Counted from the first letter of the stretch, positions 43,876-54,303 are shown. The stretch is 64,000 bases of DNA from an uncultured Myxococcales bacterium (GCA_903847405.1 CAINDP010000179.1:1-64000), one strand, 5' to 3'. Made by a program: numbers and translations. The notes: generated by a model from the letters alone, not told the origin.

Positions 43876-45471
43876 ATGGAACCATCTGATCGCGGCGACC
43901 AGTCCCCGGCGGCCGTGTCCCGCCGCACGCCCTTCCTCCAGGACCGGCGGTGGGATCTGCTGGCGGGGATCGTCCTCCTGGCGGCGGTCGTCTTCAGGCT
44001 GTGGCACGTCGACCAGGCCCGTTTCGCCGCCGACGAGGCCTACCAGTTCAGCGTCGCCAGCCGCGTGGCGGCCTTCCAGATGTTCCCGGTGACCGGTACC
44101 GCCATCACCGGCGTCGTCGAGGCCGCCATTCCCGGGGGGATGTACTACCTCCTGAACGCGATCCCGCTGTTCTTCACGAACCGGGCCGAGGGCCCCATGG
44201 TGTTCACGTCCCTGCTGAACCTGCTGGGCCTGGCCTTCGGGTACTGGCTGTTTCGTCGCGAGTACGGCCGTCCCGCCGCCCTGGCCGCGCTGTTGCTGGC
44301 CGTCTTCAACCCCTTCCACGTCTTCCATTCCGATCGGCAGTGGAACCCCAACCTCATGGTTCCCTTCAGTTTCGCCTGGATGTACGTGATGACCCGCATC
44401 GTGCGGGGCCAGGGGCGCTGGCCGTTCTTCTGGCTGCCCGTGCTGCTGGCGATCCTGCTGCAGTTGCACCTTTCGGCCACGCTGGTCGTGGCGCTGACCG
44501 CTGTGGCCCTCCTGGTGGCGCGGCCCCGGACCATCGCCTGGAAGCACCTCGTCGGGGGCGTCGCGGCCGCAATCGGACTGTACCTTCCGTACCTCGTGTG
44601 GGACGCGCTGCAGGGATTCACGGCCACGCAGGCGCTGCTGGCCAACCTCGCCGGGACGACCGCCCCGGTCCTGGAAGCCGTGCGCGCGCTGTACTACATG
44701 GTCCTGTACCCCGCCGGCGACTTCACCTACGTCGTCGCGAAGGGCCACTCGTTCCCCATGACCGAGTGGCAGTTCCTGGGCGGGGAAGGCCGCGCAATCC
44801 TGTCGGATTTCCTGGGCCTGCCGGGGATCGGCGGCGTGTGCCTGGCCGGCGCCATCGTCGCGGGGATCGTCGTGTCCCTGGGCGCCAACCTCGGCCTGCT
44901 GGTGGTCACGACGCGGCGTTTCATCGGGGGCCTCCGTGCCGCCATCGTCGCGGATCCCCTGGGCACGCTGGCCGCGATCAACCTGCCCCTGGTCCTGGCC
45001 GTGTTCTGGGGGCGCAAGGCGTTCTACCCGCACTTCACGATCGTGGTGTTCCCGCTGGCCCTGGTCCCCATCGCCTGGCTGGTGTCGCGCCTGAAGTCCC
45101 GTCGCGCCGTGGTCGCCGCGGTGGGCCTGGCGCTGGTGCTGGCGGTCGCCCAGGGCGTCCTGACGTCCCGCTGGTACGCCGTCGACGAAAGCCGGATCAG
45201 CGTCCCGGTGGCGCGCGAGGCGGCGCGGGTCATCATCGAGGACGCGAACGGCGCGCCGGTGGCCTTCCGGTGCGACGTGCCGCGCACCCGGTGCAACAGT
45301 TACCCCCTGCATCTGATCGCCCGCCAGGAAACGAACCGGGATTTCGAGGAGCGGGACCGCGCCGATCGCACCTATTCGCTGGTGGCTCCCGGCGAGTCGA
45401 ACGCGGTCGGCGCAGCCCGCGTCTGGGACCTGGGCGATGCATGGCTGGTGCGGCGGGATCGGCGGCCCTGA
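43876..45471 (+). CDS. GT-C family membrane glycosyltransferase (PMT/ArnT-like)
   Basis: The protein has 531 residues with about eleven membrane helices. The first periplasmic loop carries FAADEAYQFSVA, with the Asp-Glu pair used for catalysis by GT-C enzymes on lipid-linked sugars. PFHVFHSDRQWNPNLMVPFSFA also fits this group. It would transfer a sugar from a polyprenyl phosphate carrier at the outer face of the inner membrane. The acceptor is unknown. ATG 43876 has GGGGG six bases upstream. It ends four bases from the convergent receptor gene. Confidence 0.75.
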   Translation: MEPSDRGDQSPAAVSRRTPFLQDRRWDLLAGIVLLAAVVFRLWHVDQARFAADEAYQFSVASRVAAFQMFPVTGTAITGVVEAAIPGGMYYLLNAIPLFFTNRAEGPMVFTSLLNLLGLAFGYWLFRREYGRPAALAALLLAVFNPFHVFHSDRQWNPNLMVPFSFAWMYVMTRIVRGQGRWPFFWLPVLLAILLQLHLSATLVVALTAVALLVARPRTIAWKHLVGGVAAAIGLYLPYLVWDALQGFTATQALLANLAGTTAPVLEAVRALYYMVLYPAGDFTYVVAKGHSFPMTEWQFLGGEGRAILSDFLGLPGIGGVCLAGAIVAGIVVSLGANLGLLVVTTRRFIGGLRAAIVADPLGTLAAINLPLVLAVFWGRKAFYPHFTIVVFPLALVPIAWLVSRLKSRRAVVAAVGLALVLAVAQGVLTSRWYAVDESRISVPVAREAARVIIEDANGAPVAFRCDVPRTRCNSYPLHLIARQETNRDFEERDRADRTYSLVAPGESNAVGAARVWDLGDAWLVRRDRRP

Positions 45472-45475
45472 CGTC

Positions 45476-48049
45476 CTACCAGGTCCCCTTGAACCCCAGG
45501 ACCGGCAGGAACGGGATGCCCTGGATGTAGGACGTCTGGGTGCGGTCGTAGTTGTACACGATGCCTTCGGAATTCTTGGCGTAGTAGACGTTCTGGATTT
45601 CCAGGTACATCCCGAACTTCCACGCGTCGAACACCCATTCCTTGTCCACGCGGACGTCCAGTTGGTGGAACAGCGGCAGGCGCTTGCTGTTGATGTTCTT
45701 CGAGGCCACGGCCACGTAACGGTCCAGGTCCGCGTCGTACACGGCGCCCATGACCGGCGTGTACGGGAATCCCGACGTCAGGCGGAACCGCGCGCCGATC
45801 GTCCAGTGCTTCGGCAGTTCGTACGACGCCAGGATGTTCAGCAGGTGCGTCTGGTCGTAGTTGCTCTTCTGCCACGACGACGTCTTGAAGTCCCAGATTT
45901 CCGACCGCGTGAACGTGTACGCGATCCAGCCGATCAGCCGGCCGCCCGGGTTCAGGCGCACCAGCACGTCGAATCCGTACGCGCGCCCCTTACCCTTGTC
46001 CGTGTACCGCACCGTCTTGTCGTCGCTGGGTTCCGCCTGGTTGAAGAGGTACTTGTAGAACCCCTCCGCCGACACCGTCAGCCGGTCGATCGGCGTCGCC
46101 TCCAGGCCCAGCAGGGCGTGCGCCGCCGACTGCGCCTTCAGGCCGGTGTTGCCCGACCCCTGCAGGAACGCGAAGGGCGGCGGGGGCTGGCTGTACAGGC
46201 CGCCGGCCGCCTTCAGCGCCAACCGGTCCTGGATCAGTTCCCAGCGGGACGCCAGGCGCGGGTCGACCGACACCGATTTCCAGTCGCCGAAGTAGATGTC
46301 CGCGCGTGCCGACGGGACGATCGTCCACCACGGGAAGGGCTTCCATTCGACCGACACGAACGGGCTGACCGCGTACAGGTACTGCGTGCCCTGGACCAGC
46401 AGCGTCTCCCGGGAACTCAGCGGCTTCGCCACCTCGCCCTGGCCCGGGGCTTCCGGCGACTTCACGTTGTACCAGGACGGCTGGATCAGGCCCTGCAGGC
46501 CCAGGTGCAGCCAGACCTTGTCGTGGACGCGCCAGTCCGCCGCCTCGCGGATGTTGGTCTGGGCGCTGGTGATGTTGAACTTGATCGCATTGAACAGGTT
46601 GAAGTCGAACTGGGTCAGTGCCGTCTGCACCGACAGCGAGTTCTTGAACGTCGCGCTGTGGTCGTAGGTCCAGCCCAGTTGCAGGTTGTGGCTGCTGTTC
46701 GACAGCGACACGTTGCCGACGAACGTGGGTTCCTGGCCCCCGGCCTTTTCGTTGACGACGACCAGCGAGTCGTCCGTTCCCAGGACGAACAGCGTGAACT
46801 GGTGCTTCCCGAAGCGCTGCCGCAGGCGGGCCTGGTAGTCGTAGTACCGCGGCGCGGTCAGCAGCGAGGTGTTCTTGCCGAAGTTGATCAGGCCCAGGAT
46901 GCCGTCGATGTAGGACCGGCGGAACGCGAACTGCAGGTCCCCGTCGTCGGTGGTGGGAATCGCGAAGTACAGGCCGGCGTGCAGCAGGTTGACGTCGATC
47001 TGCCCGTGCAGGGCGGTCTTGGGGTCGTCCTTGATCCGCACGTCGACGATGCCGCCGCTGGCCTGGCCGTAGGACGCATCGAAGCCCGCCGGCACGAAGT
47101 CGATCTTCTTGATGAACTCGGGATTGATGGTCGAGTACAGGCCGCCGAAGTGGTACAGGTTGATGAACGGCAGCCCGTCGATCAGCACCTGCGTGTCGAA
47201 GGGCGACGAGCCGAACACCACCAACTGCCCGCTGCCGAACGACGATCGCGCGACGCCCGGCAGGTTTTCGACCATCTTCAGCGGGTCGCCGCCGGACCCC
47301 GGCAGGCGCCGCAGTTCGGTCGCTTCCAGGGACTGCCGGGCCACGAAGCGGGCCTCCTTCGGCGCCCGGATGATCGTCTGGTTGGTCGAACCGAACCGGC
47401 GGTCCAGCCGCAGGTCCTCGACCGGGACGTCGCCTTCCTTGACCGTGAAGGGGCGTCGCATCTCGGCGAACTCGCCGGTCGGCACGTACAGCGTGTACCT
47501 GCCGGGCGCCAGGTCCGACACCTCCATGCGCCCCGCGAAGGACGTGAACGAGCGTCCGTTCTCCTCGACCACGGCGGTCACGCCGTCCAGGGGCGTGCGC
47601 GTGCCCTTTTCGATCAGGTTGAACACCTGGACGACGCGGCGCTCCTTCGGGCGGATGTCGAAGGCGTAGCGGTACGTGATCTGGACGGCCACCGGCTGGC
47701 CCTGGTACTGGGCCGGCGCGAACGCGAAGCCCATCGCGGCGTCCACGGCCAGGGGCGACAGGCGCGGTTCGTCCGACGCCGCGGTCTGGATGTCGGTGAC
47801 GGCGCCCTTCTCGTCCACGGTCAGGACCAGCGTGACGACGTAGGTGCCCGGGGGAACGCCCAGGTCGGGCGGGAGGGCCGCCTCCTTGAACGACGTCAGT
47901 TGCGGAGGCGCCACCTGGGCCTCGGGCGTCGGGGCGGCGTCCGCCGATCCCGCGGCGGGTGGGGCCGACGGGGGCGTCTGCGCGAACGCGGGCGTCGCGG
48001 CCGCGAGGGCCAGGGTCATCGACAGCAGCAGGGTCTGGAGGCGCTTCAT
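45476..48049 (-). CDS. TonB-dependent receptor with N-terminal TonB_C-like domain
   Basis: The protein has 857 residues. After a signal peptide (ending TPAFA) and Pro/Ala linker comes a segment (about 55-135: YVVTLVLTVDEKGAVTDIQ, then AMGFAFAPAQYQGQPVAV) that resembles the C-terminal domain of TonB. A carboxypeptidase-regulatory-like domain follows (about 140-225), then the plug (ATELRRLPGSGGDPLKMVENLPGV and VLIDGLPF) and a beta barrel ending LPVLGFKGTW. It takes up an unknown ligand. GGAGG lies six bases before ATG 48049, and the start overlaps the upstream lipoprotein stop (ATGA). Confidence 0.88.
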   Translation of the reverse strand: MKRLQTLLLSMTLALAAATPAFAQTPPSAPPAAGSADAAPTPEAQVAPPQLTSFKEAALPPDLGVPPGTYVVTLVLTVDEKGAVTDIQTAASDEPRLSPLAVDAAMGFAFAPAQYQGQPVAVQITYRYAFDIRPKERRVVQVFNLIEKGTRTPLDGVTAVVEENGRSFTSFAGRMEVSDLAPGRYTLYVPTGEFAEMRRPFTVKEGDVPVEDLRLDRRFGSTNQTIIRAPKEARFVARQSLEATELRRLPGSGGDPLKMVENLPGVARSSFGSGQLVVFGSSPFDTQVLIDGLPFINLYHFGGLYSTINPEFIKKIDFVPAGFDASYGQASGGIVDVRIKDDPKTALHGQIDVNLLHAGLYFAIPTTDDGDLQFAFRRSYIDGILGLINFGKNTSLLTAPRYYDYQARLRQRFGKHQFTLFVLGTDDSLVVVNEKAGGQEPTFVGNVSLSNSSHNLQLGWTYDHSATFKNSLSVQTALTQFDFNLFNAIKFNITSAQTNIREAADWRVHDKVWLHLGLQGLIQPSWYNVKSPEAPGQGEVAKPLSSRETLLVQGTQYLYAVSPFVSVEWKPFPWWTIVPSARADIYFGDWKSVSVDPRLASRWELIQDRLALKAAGGLYSQPPPPFAFLQGSGNTGLKAQSAAHALLGLEATPIDRLTVSAEGFYKYLFNQAEPSDDKTVRYTDKGKGRAYGFDVLVRLNPGGRLIGWIAYTFTRSEIWDFKTSSWQKSNYDQTHLLNILASYELPKHWTIGARFRLTSGFPYTPVMGAVYDADLDRYVAVASKNINSKRLPLFHQLDVRVDKEWVFDAWKFGMYLEIQNVYYAKNSEGIVYNYDRTQTSYIQGIPFLPVLGFKGTW

Positions 48050-49224
48050 GCTGCACCTCCGTCCGTCGGGGACCGGTCCGCTGCCGACACCGGGGTGATT
48101 GGCACCACTTCCACCGCGGGCGGCGTGAACTTCCCCTGGAAGCCGGCCGGTGCGACGCATTCGGCGTCGGCGCGGCGCCGTACCTCGTACGTCAGCCCGT
48201 CGAGGCCCAGGCGGTCGTCGCGGACGAACACCCACGCCTGGAACGAATCCGGCATGTCCGCCGCTGCCGGCAGGACCAGCTCGTTCGTCAGGTCGATCGG
48301 GTCGCCCGGGATCACCGTCGCGGTGGACGATTTCAGCCGGTCCAGGTCGCCGACCGCGGTGTACCAGGACAGGAACACGAACTCCTCCTGGCTGGCGCCC
48401 TTCGCGTCGATGTAGGTCTCGCGGGCGCCGGGCAGCAGGACGGGCTCCAGGTCGATGGTCTGGCCGGGGCACGCCAGCACCGCGCCGACCGGCGAGGGGG
48501 CGGTCCCGGCGACGCGCGACTTTTCCACCGACAGCGTGAACCCGGGGTTCCGGTTCGCCGGGTTTTCCGCCGTGATCGTCCGGAAGCGGACCTTCTTGTA
48601 CGCGTCCGCGACGAGGTCGGTCGTCCCGTCGGTCCAGGTCGCCGTCAGGCGGAACGTGATGTCCTGGCCGGCCGCCAGGATGCACGCCTTTTCGGCCTCG
48701 AAGCCCGGGTCGACGCAGGTCGCGACGTCGCCGCCGTTCTGTGCCGCGCAGGCGTCCCATTGCGTGATGACGGCGTTCTGGCAGGCGTCGCTCTGGGTGA
48801 CCGTCTGCTTCAGGAACTCGACGAACTTCGGCATCAGCGGACGGATGATTTCCAGTTGCGCATACAGCACCGCGCCGTCAAACGTTGCCGTCCCGGTTGC
48901 CAGGTCCCCGTCCACCGGGATTTCCGGCAACGCGCAGGCATAGGACGCAGCAGAGCCGAGGTTCAGCACGCACAGGGTCCAGTCCAGGGACTTCACCTCG
49001 CGCGGGCCCAAAGGGGCGTCTTTCGGCAGCGTCGGCAAGGCCAGGAAGGCCGTCAGGACCACGGTGCCCTGCTGCGCGTCCGAAAACTGCACGTCGGGCG
49101 GGTCGGCCCGGATGCCCAGGATGCGGGGCTTGTCGATGAAGGACTGGGGCGAAAAGTCCGCGCCGCAGGCGACAGCCGTCAACGCAGCCACGAGGAGGCT
49201 CGCGGTCCACAGGGTTCGCTTCAT
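48046..49224 (-). CDS. lipoprotein co-transcribed with the TonB-dependent receptor
   Basis: The protein has 392 residues with lipobox TAVAC. The mature N-terminus DKPRILGIRADPPDVQFSDAQ is a pattern I associate with surface lipoproteins of myxobacteria-like genomes; no enzymatic motif is visible. Six or more cysteines (CVLNLG, YACALP, DACQNAV, WDACAAQ, ATCVDPGF, KACILA) suggest disulfides. The gene lies between tonB and the receptor, so a receptor-accessory role such as ligand binding is plausible but unproven. ATG 49224 has GAGGTG upstream. Confidence 0.7.
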   Translation of the reverse strand: MKRTLWTASLLVAALTAVACGADFSPQSFIDKPRILGIRADPPDVQFSDAQQGTVVLTAFLALPTLPKDAPLGPREVKSLDWTLCVLNLGSAASYACALPEIPVDGDLATGTATFDGAVLYAQLEIIRPLMPKFVEFLKQTVTQSDACQNAVITQWDACAAQNGGDVATCVDPGFEAEKACILAAGQDITFRLTATWTDGTTDLVADAYKKVRFRTITAENPANRNPGFTLSVEKSRVAGTAPSPVGAVLACPGQTIDLEPVLLPGARETYIDAKGASQEEFVFLSWYTAVGDLDRLKSSTATVIPGDPIDLTNELVLPAAADMPDSFQAWVFVRDDRLGLDGLTYEVRRRADAECVAPAGFQGKFTPPAVEVVPITPVSAADRSPTDGGAA

Positions 49225-49274
49225 GGTCCACCTCTGCTGCCTGGCGCGCAGGCGCAAGAAGTACTGGAATCCGG

Positions 49275-50104
49275 TCATGCCTCGGGCAGGAACACGACCG
49301 TCCACGGCACCTGGTACGGAATCGGCACCCCGTCGCGCGTCGCGGGCCGGAAGCGCAGGCGCTTCACGGTGCGGCGCGCCTCGTCGTTGAACGCCGGCAG
49401 GTCGCCCCGCCGGACCTGGGCGTCCACGACCTCCCCCGCCGGGTTGATCTGCAACAGCAGTTCCACGCGGACCACGCGGTTGAGGTCCCGGTGCTCGGCG
49501 GGGTACTGGCCCTTCACGTCGTTCAACGCCTCGGGGGCCCGGACCACGACCTTCTTCGGCGCCACCGGCCCGCCCGCGCCGGTGCCGTCCCCGTCGCCGG
49601 TCCGGGGGGCGTCCCGTCCCTTCTGGAACCCGGTCGCATCCTTCGTCGGGTCGCCGAACACGTTGGAATCGCTGCCCGTCTGGACCTGCACGCCACCGTT
49701 CAGCGCGACGTTCGACAGCACCAGCGGGGCGGCCTTCTTCGGCGCCGGCGGCACGGGCGTCACCGGTGTTTCCGGCGGGGCCTCGGCCTTGGGCGGCGCT
49801 TCCTTGGGAGGCGGTTTCGGCGTGTCCGGGCGGGGCTTCGGGGGCTCGACCTTCGGCGGGGGGGGCTTGGGCGGTTCGGGCTTTGGTTCGGCTTCGATGG
49901 CCTTCGCTGCGGCCTTCAGGACGGACACCTGGACGGGTTTGGGGCGCTCGCGATACGTCCTGGCAGGAGGCGCGGCGTGCTTCGGAGCCAGCAGAAGACC
50001 GGCCGCGTGGAGCGCCAGCGAGGCGATCAGCATCAGCAGCAGGCGCCGGCCGTACATGCCTTCCCCGACCCGCCGGGGTCGTCGGTCCCCGGAGTCTCGT
50101 CCCG

Positions 50105-50108
<4 letters not shown>
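49275..50108 (-). CDS. tonB: energy transducer TonB
   Basis: The protein has 277 residues. A single membrane helix near residues 23-41, a long Pro-Lys-Glu-rich linker (about 55-125) and a C-terminal domain (YPAEHRDLNRVVRVELLLQINPAGEVVDAQV, then RLRFRPATRDGVPIPYQVPW) match TonB. It couples the ExbB/ExbD proton channel to the outer-membrane receptor. Its ATG overlaps the exbD stop as ATGA. Confidence 0.9.
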
Positions 50109-50558
<450 letters not shown>

Positions 50559-50584
<26 letters not shown>

Positions 50585-51194
50585 TGCCGTCCCCGAAAAG
50601 GCACCGCATGCGGTGCGTCACGATTTCCCGCGCCTGCTCCGTCGCGACGTTCACGCGCTTCCGGAACACGTTGTAGAACAGCACCGCCGGGATGGCCACG
50701 AACAGGCCCACGGCCGTCGCGATCAGTGCCTCCGAGATGCTGCGCATCAGCATCTCGTTCTTTTCGGCCGCGTCCGCCACCTGGGACAGGCTGTAGAACG
50801 CCGCCATGATGCCCAGCACCGTGCCCAGCAGGCCGATGAACGGCGCGTTGTTCCCCAGCGTCGCCAGGAACGTCAGGCCCCGCTCGTACCGCTGGCGCTG
50901 CTTGCGCAGTTCGATGTCGACGCCGTTCTCGGCGTCCTCCCGGGAGGCGCCCTCCTTCCGGAAGTCCACCGCGCGTTGCGCCAGCAGCAGTTCCATGGAA
51001 TCGGTCGGCACGCCGCCGGACGTGCCCTTCAGCAGCATCCGCACGTGGTCGGGAGTGACCCGCCGGCGTGAGTAGAAGACCCACCGCTCGAGGATCACGG
51101 CGATCGACCCGACCGACAAGGCGATCAGGATCAGCAGGATCCAGTCCACGCCCAGTCCGATGAACAGATCCTGCAGAAGATCGGCTACGTGCAC
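50559..51194 (-). CDS. exbB: ExbB/MotA/TolQ-family proton-channel subunit
   Basis: The protein has 211 residues from GTG 51194, which has GGAGG five bases upstream. Three membrane helices are visible: near residues 15-33, LGNNAPFIGLLGTVLGIMAAF (about 120-140) and EALIATAVGLFVAIPAVLFYNVF (about 160-182). It forms the inner-membrane motor with ExbD that powers TonB. It opens the exbB-exbD-tonB-lipoprotein-receptor operon. Confidence 0.93.
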
Positions 51195-51288
51195 GGCAAC
51201 CTCCGGCAATTCCCGGCCCGAACGGCCTGCGACGCAGGAAGAATGGGGCGGGGGGAGGGGGAAGTCAACGGCGGGAAGGCCGGCGAGC

Positions 51289-52359
51289 CTACTTGGCTGC
51301 CGCCGCCGGGACCGGGATCTGGCGCTGCGCATAGGAATACGAGAAGGTCAGCAGCAGCACATTCTGGACCTGCCACTCGTCGATCAACTGGGGCTGGCGC
51401 AGTACCTTCAGGATGTAGTCCACCGACGCCCAGTCCACCAGTTTGAACGACAGCAGCCCGCCGATCTCGACGTTCGTGAACTCGTAGTCCTTGCGCTTCT
51501 CGCCGGGCTCCCTGTTGGTCCGGTAGAACGGCATCAGGACGTCGCCGTAGGCCTTGTACTTGACCTTGCCGGCATACGCCGACCCGGTGAAGGCCAGGCC
51601 CGCCTCGAAGCCGACCTGGACGAACTCGGTCAGGCGCTTCAGTTCGATCGCAGGCGTCGCCGCATCGTCGGCCAGGCCGAACTGGTCCTTCGCGAACACC
51701 TGGTGGCTGCCCAGGCCCGCGAGGATCATGATGTCCAGGTACTCCTTCGTGTACGGGTTCAGGAACACGCCGACCGACTCCTTCAGGGTCGTGGGCAGGA
51801 ACGATTCGGACAGCTTGAAGCGCTTCTTCTGGGCGATGACGCGCGGGGCGCCTGTGCCGGCATCGATCTCGTTCGTGACCACGTAATCGACCGGTGCCGC
51901 GCGGTAGTCGGTGCCCTCGAAGATGGCGGTCAGCAGGCCCACGCGAGCGAAGGGGCCGACCCACGGCGCCGCCTCCGGGTGGTAGAAGTACGCGCTATCG
52001 AATTTCAGGGTGTCCGAATTCTTGATGAACGCGTTGATCGGCGGGCCGTAGCCGAAGCCCTCCAGCAGGGACAGGCCGTTCCGCCAGTCGTGGGGGCCCA
52101 CGCGGTAGCCGATGTCGCCGTCGAACGAAACGCCCAGCGTGAACTGCCCGCCGTCCAGTTGGCCGACGACCTTCCGGTTGTGCATGAAGTTCAGGTTCGC
52201 GCCGACGCGCAGCGAGCCGTACCAGCCCGCGTCGTCGTTGCTCTTGGGTGCGGGAGCCGCCACGTACTCCTTGTCGAGGGCGACGGCGGACGCCGGGAGC
52301 GCCAGGGCGACGAACAGGACCAGCCATCGGGCGAGGGCACGCGGAAGGGGGTGCTGCAT
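51289..52359 (-). CDS. probable outer-membrane beta-barrel protein
   Basis: The protein has 356 residues with a signal peptide ending ASAVA before LDKEY. The rest is rich in alternating polar and aromatic strands (YGSLRVGANLNFMHNRKVVG, VGPFARVGLLTAIFEG, FVQVGFEAGLAFTGS) and ends with strands VQNVLLLTFSYSYAQ. I cannot name the family. GAGGAGG precedes ATG 52359. It is 94 bases upstream of exbB on the same strand and may belong to the same operon. Confidence 0.6.
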   Translation of the reverse strand: MQHPLPRALARWLVLFVALALPASAVALDKEYVAAPAPKSNDDAGWYGSLRVGANLNFMHNRKVVGQLDGGQFTLGVSFDGDIGYRVGPHDWRNGLSLLEGFGYGPPINAFIKNSDTLKFDSAYFYHPEAAPWVGPFARVGLLTAIFEGTDYRAAPVDYVVTNEIDAGTGAPRVIAQKKRFKLSESFLPTTLKESVGVFLNPYTKEYLDIMILAGLGSHQVFAKDQFGLADDAATPAIELKRLTEFVQVGFEAGLAFTGSAYAGKVKYKAYGDVLMPFYRTNREPGEKRKDYEFTNVEIGGLLSFKLVDWASVDYILKVLRQPQLIDEWQVQNVLLLTFSYSYAQRQIPVPAAAAK

Positions 52360-52454
52360 GGCGGATTCCTCCTCAGGATTCCCAAAGGATAGGAGCATTT
52401 TCGGCGACGGCAAAGTTCGGGGGGGACACGGGCGTGATTTCGCTGGCGAACGGG

Positions 52455-52901
52455 TCAGATGTAGTACATCTGGCGGCCCTCGATCTGGGCCTGCCGCTCG
52501 AACAACTGGGCCAGGGTGTACCCGGTCAGGATCTCGTTGGTGGAATCGTCCACGCGCTTCCAGACCTCGGACAGGGCGCACGCGGCCGCGCGGTGGCAGG
52601 GGACGCTTTCGTTCGATCGCAGGCCGCACTGGGTCGCCAGGGCGCCGCCCTCGACCGCCGCCACCGAATCCCGGATCGTGATCTCGTCCGGTGCCCTGGC
52701 CAGGACGTACCCGCCGCCGGGACCGCGCACGCTGCGCACCAGTCCGGCGCGCCGCAGGTCCAGCAGCAGTTGATCCAGGAACGGCTTCGGGATGCTGGCC
52801 CGGGCCGCGATGTCCTTGCTCTGGATCGGCTGGGCGTCCTTGGCCTGCACCAGTTGCAGCAGTGCCAGCAGGGCATATTCGGTTCGGGCCGAGATCCGCA
52901 T
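52455..52901 (-). CDS. Rrf2-family regulator with three cysteines (IscR-like)
   Basis: The protein has 148 residues. The winged helix shows SARTEYALLALLQL, DIAARASIPKPFLDQLLLDLRRAGLV and SVRGPGGGYVLAR. The three cysteines C92, C102 and C108 lie where IscR, NsrR and RsrR bind an iron-sulfur cluster, although the spacing (9 and 5 residues) differs from E. coli IscR. It likely senses iron-sulfur status, nitric oxide or redox. GGAAGGAG precedes ATG 52901. It lies just upstream of the outer-membrane protein and TonB operon, which may be a target. No isc or suf genes are in the window. Confidence 0.88.
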   Translation of the reverse strand: MRISARTEYALLALLQLVQAKDAQPIQSKDIAARASIPKPFLDQLLLDLRRAGLVRSVRGPGGGYVLARAPDEITIRDSVAAVEGGALATQCGLRSNESVPCHRAAACALSEVWKRVDDSTNEILTGYTLAQLFERQAQIEGRQMYYI

Positions 52902-53021
52902 CGTGCTCCTTCCTCGACTAACGGCGTCAACTATTTTCAGATCCGACGGGGAATTGCAAGGCAGACCCGCGCAGAACTTGGGAATTCCAAGGCTAAGGCG
53001 CAGGTTGCGGTCGGGAGTCCG

Positions 53022-53585
53022 TCAGCGGCGCGCCCGGGCCTTCCGGACGGGGTCTTCCGTGCCCGCCTGCCGACCTTCCAGGATCTTGACGCGGTCCGAC
53101 AGTTCCTTCACGTCGCGGCGCAGGTGCTCGATTTCCTTGTGCAGCGGGGCGATGTTGCGGACGGCCCCCAGGACCGTCTGGAACCGCTCGTCCGCCTTCC
53201 GCTGGAAATCGTCGTAGGCCCGCTGGGTTCCCACCAGGAAATCCTTGACCTCCTCGGCGGGCTCGGTGTGGATCAGGCGCTGGACGGTCCGCTCGGCTTC
53301 GTCCCGGAAGGTCGCCACCGGGGCCAGCTTGACCTTCAGGAAGTCGCCGCCGGTCTGCAGCAGCGACATCAACCGTTGGCCAGGCATGACGGGCCGGCTG
53401 CGCTTTTCCTCGCCGACCAGGACCTGGGCCAGGGTCATCGTGGTGATGTCCTCGCCGCTGCGGCTGTCCACCACGCGGACCTCCCCGCCGGTGCGCAGGA
53501 ACGTCGCGATTTCTTCCAGCGTGATGTAGCGGCTTTCGCCGGTATCGTAGAGTTTCCGGTTGGGATACCGCTTGATCGTCTTCAT
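53022..53585 (-). CDS. phaR: PhaR-like polyhydroxyalkanoate regulator
   Basis: The protein has 187 residues. The N-terminal KRYPNRKLYDT and SRYITLEEIATFLRTG segments are the PHB/PHA accumulation regulator DNA-binding domain. The middle has the MTLAQVLVGEEK segment typical of this family, and the C-terminus (about 140-175) is a predicted coiled coil. Homologues bind DNA and PHA granules. No PHA synthase is present here, so the role is assigned from domain only. ATG 53585 gives the usual N-terminus. Confidence 0.85.
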   Translation of the reverse strand: MKTIKRYPNRKLYDTGESRYITLEEIATFLRTGGEVRVVDSRSGEDITTMTLAQVLVGEEKRSRPVMPGQRLMSLLQTGGDFLKVKLAPVATFRDEAERTVQRLIHTEPAEEVKDFLVGTQRAYDDFQRKADERFQTVLGAVRNIAPLHKEIEHLRRDVKELSDRVKILEGRQAGTEDPVRKARARR

Positions 53586-53643
53586 CTGTCTCCCGGTCGC
53601 CTGGGTCGTGCGGGATTGTAGCATCCCGTGCACGCGGGGGGGG

Positions 53644-54303
53644 CTACTTTGCGGCGTCGCGGACGGCGGCCTCCAGTCTGGCGAGGTCGGCGGGCACTTC
53701 ATAGAGGTACAGCGTCTTCCAGGACTCCCGGACGAAGCCGTTGGGGTCGATCACCACGAAGGTGTCCTTCTCTGCCGCGAACCGGTTCCACACGGTCATT
53801 TCCTTCGGGTCCTGCAGGATGGGCAGGCGGGTGTATTGGGCCATCGCCCAGACGCTCCCGGCGCCCTGGGCATGGTCGACGACCAGTCCCATGACGTTCT
53901 GGACCCCTTCGGCGGCCAGTCGTTCCAGCAGGTTCTGCAGCATGTAGGTCTGGCGCCAGCACACGGAGCACGTGGAAAGGCCGAAGTACAGGACGGTGAC
54001 CAGTCCCCGCTGCTTCGACAGGGTGACGTCCTGGCGGTAGGTTTCGCTGTTCTCGTTGTCGTCCGGCAGCGTGAAATCGGGTGCCAGGCCCTTGGCGTCC
54101 GTCCCGCAGATCCCTGCCGTCGCGTCGCACCGCTCGCCCCACGGGCAGTCCGTCGACGTCGTGCACGCCGGGTACGCGGGGTTGACGTCAACCCATGGCG
54201 TCGGCTGCTGCCACGTCCCGGTGTTGTCCAGGGCCTTTTCGCACCCTGCAGCCAGGAACAGCAGTGCGGCGGTCGTGGTCAGAAGGCGACGGCGGGCGTG
54301 CAA
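53644..54303 (-). CDS. thioredoxin-fold lipoprotein (TlpA/Sco/redoxin type)
   Basis: The protein has 219 residues from TTG 54303, preceded by GGAGAT at five bases; no suitable ATG exists. A basic start and lipobox FLAAGC are followed by a Cys-rich segment (CTTSTDCPWGERCDATAGIC, which recalls surface lipoproteins). The redoxin domain begins APDFTLPDDN with the active site STCSVC. It may reduce or assemble periplasmic proteins. The 49-base gap to the DegT-like gene upstream suggests one transcript. Confidence 0.75.
   Translation of the reverse strand: MHARRRLLTTTAALLFLAAGCEKALDNTGTWQQPTPWVDVNPAYPACTTSTDCPWGERCDATAGICGTDAKGLAPDFTLPDDNENSETYRQDVTLSKQRGLVTVLYFGLSTCSVCWRQTYMLQNLLERLAAEGVQNVMGLVVDHAQGAGSVWAMAQYTRLPILQDPKEMTVWNRFAAEKDTFVVIDPNGFVRESWKTLYLYEVPADLARLEAAVRDAAK

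Noticed and set aside
53586-53643. Possible terminator between the thioredoxin-fold lipoprotein and phaR
   Set aside because: No inverted repeat with a stem of more than five pairs was found in this gap.
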